Source: Nematostella vectensis
Taxonomy: Eukaryota; Cnidaria; Anthozoa; Actiniaria; Edwardsiidae
NCBI RefSeq assembly: GCF_932526225.1
Contig: NC_064038.1
Span: 4,464,001 to 4,528,000 of the forward strand
DNA: 64,000 nt
Reading direction: 5' to 3'
The notes beneath the pieces were generated by a model that had not been told where the DNA came from, did no database searches, and worked only from the letters and a program-made list of their open reading frames with translations. Both the position numbers and the translations under genes were made by a program. This document shows, one piece after another, positions 46,724 to 57,400 of the stretch (positions are counted from its first letter, which is position 1; each line of letters begins with the position of its first letter).

Positions 46724-47155
46724 TCAAATATAACTTTGTCCACACACTCGACATTGACATCGGGAGATAATCTTTATCTTCTTAACCTTCTTTCCTGTGT
46801 TCAGCTTTGGACACATCAGGGTTACATTCTTCAATCGTATCTCCACTGGCGTACAGTATGAACAAGACTCTAAGCTATTCCGTCGCTTGGGGATAAAAAA
46901 TGACCTACACTGGCCATAACAGAGGTTGTTCTGAACGAAGGCCGGTAGACAGCCTGGATGGCGAATTTTCTGACGAAAGGGCGTGATCTTACACCAGGGG
47001 GGGTTACCAAGGTCTGCACGAGACAAAGGGAGTACGACTTTCCCCTTGCCCTTGAGAAGGCTCTGATCACGTGGTACGGCTATGGCGAGAAGTAGGTCTA
47101 GGAGAATCACTAGAATTATCAGAGGCTTCTTTGCTCGTCGTTCGCCCATTTTCAT
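46724..47155 (-). CDS. gremlin/DAN-family secreted BMP antagonist
   Basis: Secreted cystine-knot protein; in animals this family binds BMP ligands outside the cell. A signal sequence (KKPLIILVILLDLLLAIAV) is followed by a basic linker and the DAN domain: WCKITPFRQ, GCLPAFVQNNLCYGQC, SFFIPKRRN, SCSYCTP, VTLMCP and ISRCQCRVC. The CYGQC motif and the spacing to SCSYC match gremlins better than cerberus or sclerostin. The coding part is one exon of 143 residues, as in vertebrate gremlins. An acceptor (GACACAG, exon edge 47163) lies eight bases before the ATG, and a non-coding 5' exon probably ends at 47691 (AAAG|GTAAGG). Start alternatives are the paired Met codons at 47155 and 47149. Confidence 0.9.
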   Translation of the reverse strand: MKMGERRAKKPLIILVILLDLLLAIAVPRDQSLLKGKGKVVLPLSRADLGNPPWCKITPFRQKIRHPGCLPAFVQNNLCYGQCRSFFIPKRRNSLESCSYCTPVEIRLKNVTLMCPKLNTGKKVKKIKIISRCQCRVCGQSYI

Positions 47156-47690
47156 AAGAATACCTGTGTCAGAAAACACTTCTTTGATTATCTCTCTGAT
47201 GTTACTTATGTAAAAAAAAATGTCAATTTTAAAGTATCAAAAGAGAGAAAATATGACCATGCGAGGATCCAGGACAAATTCTGACCTGTTTACGCGGTAC
47301 ACTGTCGCTTCAGTTAACAAAACAAATAGATGCAGCTCATACGTTCTAACTCTTAACATTCTGACTTGTTTACCTAAACAGGTGTAAGACCTGGATCCCC
47401 GTCTAATGGCTTTTCGACATATATAAAATGTATCTATTTTTGTATGATAAATTTTTAAAATGGTATGATTTTTTGATATTATGATAGATTAACGAGATCC
47501 ATGTAAGATCGAGAGCATAGCTTCTGTTTTTTATTGGCAGTTAAAAGTTGAAATTCATCTCTATTTAACACATCACACATAAAAAAATGGAACAAGAATG
47601 CTCTTTTCTCCCAGAAATAGAAATTATTTCAAAAGCTAAAACTATGAAGGCTTGAAAGATAAAGCAGATTGAAAACAAAATTCTCCTTAC

Positions 47691-47773
47691 CTTTAGTTAT
47701 TGTCGATGGTGTTTCGAAGCTAAGATGACTTTCGTGTGAACGTCAGTTTTGGCGGGAAATTTTTCGCGCCAAA
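47691..47773 (-). promoter_or_regulatory. 5' exon and E2F-type promoter of the gremlin-like gene
   Basis: A donor at 47691 marks the 3' end of a likely 5' UTR exon. At 47747-47773 two E2F sites face each other: TTTGGCGGGAAA and the perfect consensus TTTCGCGCCAAA. This would suggest cell-cycle-linked transcription of this gene or of an unseen divergent neighbour. Confidence 0.45.
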
Positions 47774-48480
47774 CACCTCAGTTGTTCCGTACAGTTGCGA
47801 TCACGCACAGAGATAAAAATGCCTTTGATAAATAAACTTTTCACTTTCGCTGAGCATAAGATTTCTTATATTGAGTTCAGTTAGAGAATGATTTTGTGTT
47901 GTACTTTGTGTTGCAGCCTTATATGTTTTGCTACTTTCTCTCGCCCCCGCCTATCTCCCATGCTTTATTCTACAAGTTAACTTGAATTTCGCAAGCTTTA
48001 AATCACAAATGTCACTGTATGCCATGCCACAAATTGTTAATGAAATTGCCTTGATTATGTTTAAATATTTGAATGTTTGATGAATGTGGCAGTGTGCTGT
48101 CATTTTATATTTGAACAAAGCCGTCGGAACATAAAGCCGAGTGGGTGGAAGGGAGAGAAATTAATTTTGAAGTTTATACATGCTGGCCTAAGAGAATATA
48201 CAATTGGCCTAAGGGCAGAGATTATAATTCTTCTTCCTACAAAACTTCGTACCTTCACTCGACAAGGTTCTTTTTTTATTCACGGAAAATAATTATTAAA
48301 AATGGAAAAAACAGATAATCAATGAAATGATTAGATAAACCTTCGGTAAACTCGCTATCATGTAGGGTGTTAGGTAAGGTAGTGTTGTTAAATTCCTCGA
48401 GCACAACCAAAAGCCTCTGCTATACTGTACTAGGACTGGCGCGAAAAATACCACCGTCAGATCTTTTGGTAAAAATGTTA

Positions 48481-48677
48481 AGGTTGGTTCTCACTAGGAC
48501 GCTAGCGTAAGCGCAAACGGAAGCGCAACACAAGTGAGAATCGGTCAAACACAAGCGCAAGTGCAAGAAAATCAAGCAGTTGCCTTCTCTTCCGCTTCCG
48601 CTTGCGCTTATGTTCTAGAGAGAATCGGAAAACTACGTGCGTTCCGCTTGCGCTTACGTCCAAGTGAGAACCAACCT
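48481..48677. mobile_element. 197-bp Harbinger-like MITE
   Basis: The ends AGGTTGGTTCTCACT and AGTGAGAACCAACCT are perfect inverted repeats flanked by TTA on both sides (48478-48480, 48678-48680). The interior has several copies of GCGCAAGCGGAA-like sequence in both orientations. Non-autonomous. Confidence 0.75.
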
Positions 48678-51372
48678 TTAATAAGTTGAAGTACAGACAA
48701 TAGCCCTACTTAGCTATGCCAAGCTATGTAGCTATGTCTTAGCTATGTCTTAAGCTGATAGCATGGAATATTTTCATCATATACAAAGTCAGTGGTGGCC
48801 AAGTTACCGCTGGAACCTGAGGGGTCAAAGCTAAACTCATAGAGAAATTTTGGGACAGAAGAGAGATGCGTAGAAAGACGGAAAAGAAATGTATGGGAGG
48901 GTAAATCCGCAGTATATTTTATATTTAATAGTGGCTTTCCCCATTCCCCAGCTCCTTTGAGACAGTTCCCTCCACCTCCCACCTCCCACCCCCAACCCTC
49001 CCCCCCCCCACAGACGTTAATTTTAAAAAGAAATGTATGTGAGCTAAATGTTTGCGCCTGAATACCGCGAAACAATCATCATTTAAATACTTATTGAGTG
49101 GCAGACATGTTTTATGCCGTTAAAGCGCCCTCACACTGGCTTCACCAGGGGATTATGTAGGAGGATCTAACCTCAAACTGGGTTTAGAGCTGTTTCGCGC
49201 ATTCTATTTTTGCCTTTTTTTAATTTAGATAGGATTTAAGTAATGAAATAAGGGAAGTTAGTCACTTTTGTATACAAAAATATATTTCAACTCAATTTCC
49301 GATACATCACAAAACATTTTGTGTCGATACAAAATAATCTCTCGACAAAAAGACACTATGGTCAGTTTATTATTGCGCTTCATTTCATATTACAGTTCCC
49401 ATTCGTGTGTACCTGAATAGTAAAAAAGGTTCCCCATTTAAGTCAGTTTTAGTGACTGTCTTTGCGCCATCTATCAGTAACATTATTTTATATAACATAT
49501 TTATCATTACAATTTTCACCTAATTGCTTGAGATATAGCAACCCAGTTTGTTCACAAATTCCCGTAGCAGTAAAGAAATTGTTATGACACCGATTTGAAA
49601 ACATCATATAATTGTCAAACATATAGATCAAGCAAAATGTCACCAGTTCAGTTTGTTTTGTATTGCGTGTCGTCACCACTTGTCTTGGCGTAAACCATGT
49701 GGGAGGGGACTTCCTACAGATGAAATATACCACGCTAGAATCGAGTAATCTGGTGACAAGTTAATAGACGCGTGACGGTAGCTATTAGTGGCTGACAAGG
49801 AAGGCACATATAGCGTGGAATTCATTTACCATGAAGCAAAGTGTGATAGTCAAAGAGTAAATATCACGAAATGGGAACAAACGAATTTTAGCTTATAAAC
49901 GAGTAACATGCTAAAGTTCTTCATGCGCTAATCAAATCTTTCCTTTTTGTACAAATTATAACTTTTCTCTCATCTAATACTTGAGAGCATTCGATAAGTC
50001 GCTCTTGCAAAGTTCGCCCTGCGTGTATTGCGGGAAGGTGAAAGGAAATTGAAAATGACAATGATTACACTTAGTAAGATGATAATACACAATTTGTTTT
50101 GTACTTGAAAAAGTAAAAACATTTCCGTGATAAACTTTGAAACATGATTACGCAACTCGCGCGCGCCTACAGCACACTCATGCTCTCACGAACCATGCGT
50201 TTATGAATTAGAGAAATCATGATTCCAATTTCATCACGAAAACGGATATGACTTGTAGAAAATGTACGGGGCAAATCAAATTGTTTTGTTGGCGACCATT
50301 TACTCAGTTCAACCTGTCGCCGGCGGCAAATACTTGATCCGTATGTGGGCTCTCGGTAAAATGAGAGTCTGAAGTGTGGAGTTCAGAGCGGATAATATGT
50401 AATTTAACTAAGCTTCATTTTAGGGATAACATAGCAGTACAATAATGTTTTTTTTTACACTGCATTTAAGGAAGTCACTAAAAACAAAGCAATTGGACTA
50501 TTGGACACTTGTTTCGGATTGATTCCCTTGTGAATCACTGCGTAGAGAAAACCATTATTGGCTACTACTGTTTTGTCCCTGAAATGAATGTCAGCTGAAT
50601 CTCAATTCCAGAAGTGAATCAAAATGGCGTAAGCCATCATCTAGAAACGAGTAAAACAAACCGGGTAATGTCTTTGGCGTGAAACAACGCTTTAAAAATA
50701 ATACTTTCTTGAGAATTCAGAGCAAAAGAATACAAATAGAGAATGGAGTAACAAGATATTTGGATGGATGATGGGGAGGGGGGAAGGAAATAAAAAAAAT
50801 AGTCAAAGTTGCTGAGCTGAACTTATTTTAAGATTCTATCAATGATCTATTTTAAGGTTCATCTTAAAAAGGACTAACGAGCCAAGTAGTATTTTTACCC
50901 CATGGCGGGGAAGATGCGGGAAAGATGCGGGAAAGAGGAGGGTAGAAATTCCTCGGAATGGATTAGGCTCGATTCATATGTCGCGCTCCGGCAGTTCCAA
51001 TTGGGTAATTGACGTCAGACGTCTGTTCGGCGCGGCGGAATTAAAAGTTCGGCGCTGAGAACGCCATCGCCAGTCGAGCTGCACGGAAAAAGCACGACAC
51101 CGATTCAATCGTCGAGCTTTTAGTTGTACCGATTCCTATACCATATTCATTTTGTTTTGAGCAACTGAAACTCCACATAGCAATTCATTAGTGTGACGTC
51201 TCTGAATCGAGGTTGAATGTATGTATCAGGTGCGTAACGTAAGATCCTTGACTATTTTTTGTATAATGGTCCTTGTCCAACCGACATAATTTTGGCGCTG
51301 ATCAAAGCTGGTCCCTGATGATCCCCTGTAAACTTGGTACAAAGTTTGCTTGCAGTTAATTGCTCTGCTCGC

Positions 51373-51376
<4 letters not shown>

Positions 51377-51405
<29 letters not shown>
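51377..51405. repeat. poly(G) tract, 29 nt
   Basis: The longest G homopolymer in the window, just downstream of the WAP gene's last exon. Confidence 0.95.
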
Positions 51406-51505
51406 AGGGAGTAAGCCTGTGTTGACCTAAAACCGCGCGCGAAACACTGGTACATTTTTCTCTTGTTTTTACTTACGTTCCGAAAGCAGACTAACTCGTC
51501 ACTGT

Positions 51506-51694
51506 CTAATAATTGTCATCGACGTAATCGTCATCATTTCCATGCTCACCCCAAATAACTGTTGTGCTCTGAGAACTCTGTAAGACAGACAACAAACACA
51601 TTCAAAATCCAGCTCTTCTTTCGAATGCATCGTGTTTTGATTGACTCACCTAATTTTATTGTGATCCACGGAATCCTGCAATTATGACAGATAC

Positions 51695-51746
<52 letters not shown>

Positions 51747-53395
51747 CCTCGCCTATAAATCTCTTCCAAATCAGTTGAATAAACCATAGTTAATAGTCTA
51801 TTAACTATGAATAAACGTGCATGTATACAGCTCTGAGCTGTATGCATGAACATATGATTTGATCCAGAGACATACACAAACACAACAAGAACCATCTAAA
51901 CGAGATGAGTTTTTCGTTAGTGTTAACTGGGCATCCTCCTCAGAACTAGTGCTATACTAAATTCATAGGCATAGCAAACTGCAGCTTTGCTGAGTCTTAT
52001 GCAACAGCAGATACTGCTATGAGTGATGAATTAAAATTATTAGTTGTATTAGAATATATAAAAGGCGTTTTCGTATGAGTATGAACATTGCGCTTGGGAC
52101 ATTGGATGAAAAGTGGCGAGTGGGTATGATCACGTGATACCCATTACCCTCTGCGGCGCTGGAGTTGGAGGAGGAATTGGCGCTGAAAAATAAATAATGA
52201 ATTGATTACTTTGAATCATATAAGCGCCGAGTTTCTCTTTCATCGCTCGGCTTATATGATGCGTACCTTAGAGAAGAAATGTGAAGAAATCAGACCGTAG
52301 AAGTACGCAAGCACACACTGTTTCATTCAATAAAGGTTTTTTTTTTACATGCGTAACTAACAGATAACTTATGTAAGATTTTTGATATCATACCAGGCCT
52401 TACTTAGAAACACAGGCATACCATACGTAATAGATCAGTATTTGCGTTCGGTTTATGAAGGTTGTACTTAATCATACTAGCATACCAAAGGTAATAGATC
52501 TGTATTTCCGTTCGGTTTATGCAGGTTTTACTTACGGACGCAGCGTAGACTACATCCGTCTTTGCAGCATTTCAAGTCAAGTCCCGGATGTGATTTCGCA
52601 CATTGGTCATCGCTTTCGCAATCATTTTCCGGAAAGGGTGGACACTCAGCCGGAATTGGGAAAAACGGGCAAGTCCCAGGCACATCCACACCTAACGGGG
52701 GAAATGTGGAAGGGTATGATTACGAAATCTGAGAAAATGCTTAAAATCTTGGTGGCGAAATAGCATTGGCAAGATTAGCATCTACAAGTCTGGAATGTAG
52801 AGATCATGTACCTACTAATCACAATCATTTCTTAAGGTTCACTTTACTTTACTTCACTTTAATAAGCGAAATTTAGATAAAGGAATATTAAACTGACCTC
52901 AGATGGATCAGAAAAAAAAGAATTATTAAGATTATTAGAATTATCCTAAAAGAGAGATTTGTTATTCATTTTATTTTATGATTTTTATCTTTTGCAAAAT
53001 TATGCTCTTTTTACCGTGTGTGGGATAAAATTGCCTTGAACGTATCATATTCCTCTATCTCCCCTCTTGGTTGAATGCTTTGTGTTTAATGCTGAAAATA
53101 CCCAATTTTACTTAGAAAATTTAAATATATACTCCCATAGCTTCCCACAACAAATAGGGTAATACGTTGTTTCATAACATATAATATTTAGAAATATTGG
53201 GGTGCTTCTCCCACCAATATGGAATATATTTCGATGCATCCACCTCAGGGCTGCTTCTCTTTACTTAACCCTTACCCTAGCCCTCTTGTTTTTATCACCT
53301 AGAAAATCCCTAGTCTATTTCTTTAAAACCTACCTACCTTGGGTAGCAACATTTAGGGCCATTAGAGTCAGCAGAACACTGAGAGAAGATGCCAT
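51506..53395 (-). CDS. small secreted WAP four-disulfide-core protein
   Basis: Exon 1 (53338-53395) encodes MASSLSVLLTLMALNVATQ, a signal peptide. Exon 2 (52536-52691) encodes one WAP domain: CPFFPIPAECP, ENDCESDDQC, LKCCKDGCSLRC, with the paired central cysteines. WAP proteins are usually protease inhibitors or antimicrobial. Exon 3 starts at 52182 (PPIPPPTPAPQR). It either reads on to TGA at 52130 or is spliced after CAGAGG (52148) to a last exon at 51506-51577 with an acidic end (HGNDDDYVDDNY). The spliced form is 106 residues. A 26-nt exon-like segment at 51650-51675 could be included and would change the reading frame of the last exon. The signal peptide and WAP exons are firm; the tail is less so. 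Confidence 0.75.
51703..51746. repeat. (CAGA)n microsatellite
   Basis: About eleven CAGA tetramers, directly upstream (in transcription sense) of the 26-nt exon-like segment of the WAP gene. Confidence 0.95.
52215..52260. other. imperfect hairpin in WAP intron 2
   Basis: ATCATATAAG(CG)CCGAG pairs with CTCGGCTTATATGAT across a 14-nt loop, 33 bp upstream of the exon 3 acceptor. It could influence splicing or be a small element remnant. Confidence 0.5.
52400..52535 (-). repeat. 64-bp tandem duplication ending at the WAP exon 2 donor
   Basis: Copies with GCATACCA..TAATAGATC and CGTTCGGTTTATG start at 52416 and 52480. In transcription sense the unit starts at the real donor (GTAAGTAAAACC); the duplicates have TAAGTACAACC and CTAAGTAAGG, so they have lost the GT. 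Confidence 0.75.
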
Positions 53396-53976
53396 TACAA
53401 GGTCTAGTCTATCCTCTCAGCTTCGCCTCGGCGCGCAGCGAATGAGACTCTCTACCAAAACGACGCATTAAGATCAGGCTAAGACAAAATCTCATTGAAA
53501 ACAATGCTGGTATTGTAGAGATCATAGATAAATCTGGATAAAAACACTACGATGATTTTAAGTCATCTTCGGAATTAATGTTCTGTCGATAAAGGTCTGT
53601 GGCAGCCTTTTTTGAGATTCCGGAGGTACTAGAAATCTCCATATAGTCCATTTTTTACATGGTTATAATCAATTTTGACATATGTATTAGATTTGAGTTT
53701 TTGAGGTTGGCGCGAAAGGTGGTAGAGGAAAGCCTATTTGAACAACCTTGACCTAAGGGTTTGGGAGCTCAACAGATGTATAAATCAAATAACAAAATAA
53801 TACGAAAATTTGGTGTTTGAGTGAGTAGTGAAAAGCGAAGTGTTACATGATTTTTATAGATAAAAAATTCCTACCTTTTCAATTATCAACCGGAAAATCA
53901 TTTGTCCTTCTCCTCATTTGGCTACTTCCCCTCGATCCTCTCTTTTTTCCTCTTCCTTTCGTTCCGTCTATGCCCT

Positions 53977-54192
53977 CTCTCCACCCCTCTACACCTGTCT
54001 ACACCCTCTCTCCATCCCTCTACACCCTCTCTCCATCCCTCTACACCCTCTCTCCATCCCTCTACACCCTCTCTCCATCCCTCTACACCCTTTCTCTATC
54101 CCTCTACACCCTCTCTCCATCCCTCTACACCCTCTCTCCATCCCTCTACACCCTCTCTCCATCCCTCTACACCCTCTCTCCATCCCTCTACA
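53977..54192. repeat. 21-bp minisatellite
   Basis: About nine near-identical copies of CCCTCTCTCCATCCCTCTACA, continuing as C/T-rich degenerate sequence to about 54410. It makes long Ser/Pro/Leu frames that are not genes. It lies 300 bp beyond the stop codon of the first sulfotransferase. Confidence 0.95.
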
Positions 54193-54494
54193 CCTGTGTA
54201 CACCCCAGTCTCCCCATCCCTCTCTACCAGTCTACACCTGTCTACACTCTTTCGCCATCCCTTTCTATCTTTCTCATTCCCTTATCTCCTCATCTATCTC
54301 CACATGTCTACACCCTTTCTCCATCCCTCTAAATCTGTCTATACATTCCCATCTCCCCATCCCTCTCCGCCTGTCTACACCCTTTCTCCATTCCTCTACT
54401 ATCTGTCTCCCCATCACTTTCATGTGTTATGCGTGGGATCACTCTCAATATATTTTTCGATTGCAATTTTTATTTTTTGTGCCCCTACAACGCG

Positions 54495-57400
54495 CTACAG
54501 CGATTCAAAAGTGTATCCTTTCAAGAAGGCGAACCTCCGTATGGCCTGGAGCGTTCTCTGCTTCTGTTTGTCCGTCCACAGCACTCTAAAACGCGTCTTT
54601 GAAGGTTTTTTGTACACGATACTCGCGCAGTCATCCAGATATTGCTTGCTGCAAGTCAAGTCGAGGAAATTACATACGCGGCGTATTGTGTCACGTGGCT
54701 TGCTGATCAAGTCTTTGCTGTGGATCTCTAGAATATTCTCCCGCCATTTTTCTATAAGCACTTCATTTCCTGCCGCCAGGTTAAAATATCTCAAGATTTC
54801 GAATTCAAGGGATTCCGTGTCGTTAATTTTGCCTTTCGAGCGCTCAATATCATGTCGCAATTTCTTGGTTCGGATCAGCATGGTGGAGATGTTATCAAAA
54901 GGGTTCCTAATCACGTGAATGAACTTGACCTTGGCATTGACCTTGGCCTTGATCTGCTCGAAGGTCGGTCTTCCATAAATTCTCATGGTCAGCCACAGGG
55001 TCGTCGCAGGGCCATGCTTGTCGCCGATTACCTAGCAACCAAAACGTTATCAATACAGTTAAGCTCTGCGCAGACTGCGCCAGCATTGTGGGCGAGACGT
55101 TGGCCGAGCAATGTTGGCGCAGTTTGAACACCGTTTTGGGAGGTGTTGTGTACGAGTGTTTGGCGAATTTTCGATTGAGTTCAAACTTTTGCCCAACAAT
55201 TCGCCAGCATCTCCTTTGCCTCTTGATCTATCGAGCAGATCAAAGCTTTAAGCCCCGCTCAAACTGCGCATAGCGTAGCTGGCGAATTTTCGCTTAACTG
55301 TCTATAAGACGAAGGAAATGTCAAAATGGGAAATGGGCTTTCTGACATTTCCTTTGTCTTTGGTCAGTCGTGCAAGAATTCGCCAGCAATGCTGGCAGGT
55401 GCTGGCGCAGTTTGGCAGGGCTTTATTGGCCAGTAGCGGATCTATGGGGGGTTTAACCCTCCCCCTTGGGCTGCCTTTTTTATTGTTTTCTTTGTGTCTG
55501 TTCATCCAAAAATCGTTACGAAGATAAAATAATGACAAAAAATTTTGGATCCCCCCCCTTTTTCAAACAGCTAGATCCGCCCCTGACGGCAGTTTGCACG
55601 AGAACTCAGTACACGGGGCTGATTTGCATCGTTGCACTAATAGCTCGGTTCCAAAGAATGCTGCTATTTCAAAAAGAATAAACTAAACCGAGTATATAAA
55701 TAAAGAATAATGTCAATAGTTTAATGGTATCTCGACAAATATAGCCGATCGTCTTGTCAATTTTTAGGTAATGGAAGGGAGGGAAGGGGAGGGCGTTGCG
55801 GTACTGTCTTTTGTTTCTTATTGAGTTCAATCCAAAGGCCAAAATACCTTGGGAGCATCTTTAAACTTCCCCTGCCATTGTCTGAAGACGGAATAATTAA
55901 ACAGCTGCTGCATTACGTATTCGTTGAACCTTGAACGATATCCCTTTATAGCTTGCTCATGGGAATTCTTGTATAACTGGTCAAACAGGAAGTACTTGTT
56001 TCTATTGTCCTCATTCCACTCGAGCCAGCTCCCGATGATGTCGAGCTCGTTGGCGATGATGGCGTTGGGGTGCGCGTCTATCAGGGAACCCACAAGGGTG
56101 TGGCCGCTACGGGGGTAACCGATGAACATGAGAAGGGTCTGCACTCGGTCGTAGACCTTGGGCGTAGCGAGTGGGGGCCCGCCCTGAATGCGATACCAGC
56201 AACGTCTGGTGACTATAAGAGGAATCAATTCCTGAGGTTAACGCCGCGTTGTCACCAGTTTATTTCCGGCCTATTACTAAAAATCCTCAATAATTTTCAA
56301 CGGAAAACACGAAAAATATTTCATAATTGTAAACGCAGTGTGTCTATTGGAAGTTCTTTGAGAAATTTAGAGCGGGTGGCTTGATAAATAATGAGGATTC
56401 TAATAGATTCTATTGTCTTTTAACGGAAGTAAACTGGTGACAATGCGGCTTTAAGTGCATTCGTACGACACTCATTTCTGTGGGCAATTTTGCAGACCAC
56501 AGGAGAACCCAACGCGGATCATAGTCGAGTACCTGTGACAACCCCCAGCTACGCACCAACACCAGTAATGGACAAATGAACACAGAATGATCTAGACTGC
56601 TTGCAGGCGGTACTCGGTGTTATTGTCGCGGAAATCTCCGTTCGGTGATCGGGCGCCATCTTGTATTTTAAGTCGCGTGGTTCCTTGGGGCGAGCGCAAA
56701 AACGGTTCGTTTTTGCGCTCGCCAACTTCAAAACCCTTTAAAGACTCTATCTGACTTGTTTGACGCTGTTATTATGGTTTTATTTGAATATTGATATTAA
56801 GGGGTAGAGATGGGTACCAAGAAAATCCGCAAAGTATCGGAATCTCGCTTTTTACGCAAGTCTCGGAGTCTCGTTTTTTATTTATTTATTTTAAGGGTCT
56901 CGGAATCTCGTTTCTTTGACCACGGTCTCGGAGTCTCGGATTTTTAAACGAGATCTCAGGGTCCGAATTTTTGTTAAACGCGCAATATGTTTGGTACTAA
57001 GGCCGTGGCCGCTAGACAAACGATTCTCTACATATCATCTAGTCTCGCATTCGCAATTTTATCGGAAAGCACGGACTCGGATTCTGAAATTTGACAAAAG
57101 TCTCGGGCTCGGATTCTGAAAATTGGCTGCCTTCGTACCCAGGCTTCTCAAGTCAGTAAAAACAAGTGAAAAATATACTAGTAAGCGCAATGAGCCATGG
57201 GAAGGTTTAGCACTGGCGCAAAGGAACAAGGGAAGGGTCACGCTTAGACCTGTCACGCTAGTAAGCGTCTGGGTACGAGGCAGGAAATTTGACAAAAGTC
57301 CCTTAAAAGTCCCCGGCTCGGATTCTGAAACGCGGGTCTCGGCGCCTCGGCAAGTCTCGGATTTACCCATCGTTACCCCTATATCATGATGAGGCCATCA

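Larger units (their letters stand above)
47774..51505. other. intergenic region
   Basis: Holds the MITE at 48481-48677 and the poly(G) run at 51377-51405, otherwise AT-rich. A minus frame at 48743-49075 ends with coding-like sequence (SFDPSGSSGNLATTDFVY), but I could not connect it to other exons. Around 50990-51110 a GC-rich patch with TGACGTCA could be a promoter of an unrecognised gene. Confidence 0.4.

Noticed and set aside
48743-49075. Minus frame with coding-like end (SFDPSGSSGNLATTDFVY)
   Set aside because: No partner exon, start or family match found; left unannotated because support is too weak.
53847-54918. Ser/Pro/Leu-rich frames of 161-338 codons on the plus strand
   Set aside because: They read through a 21-bp minisatellite and then antisense to the sulfotransferase exon.
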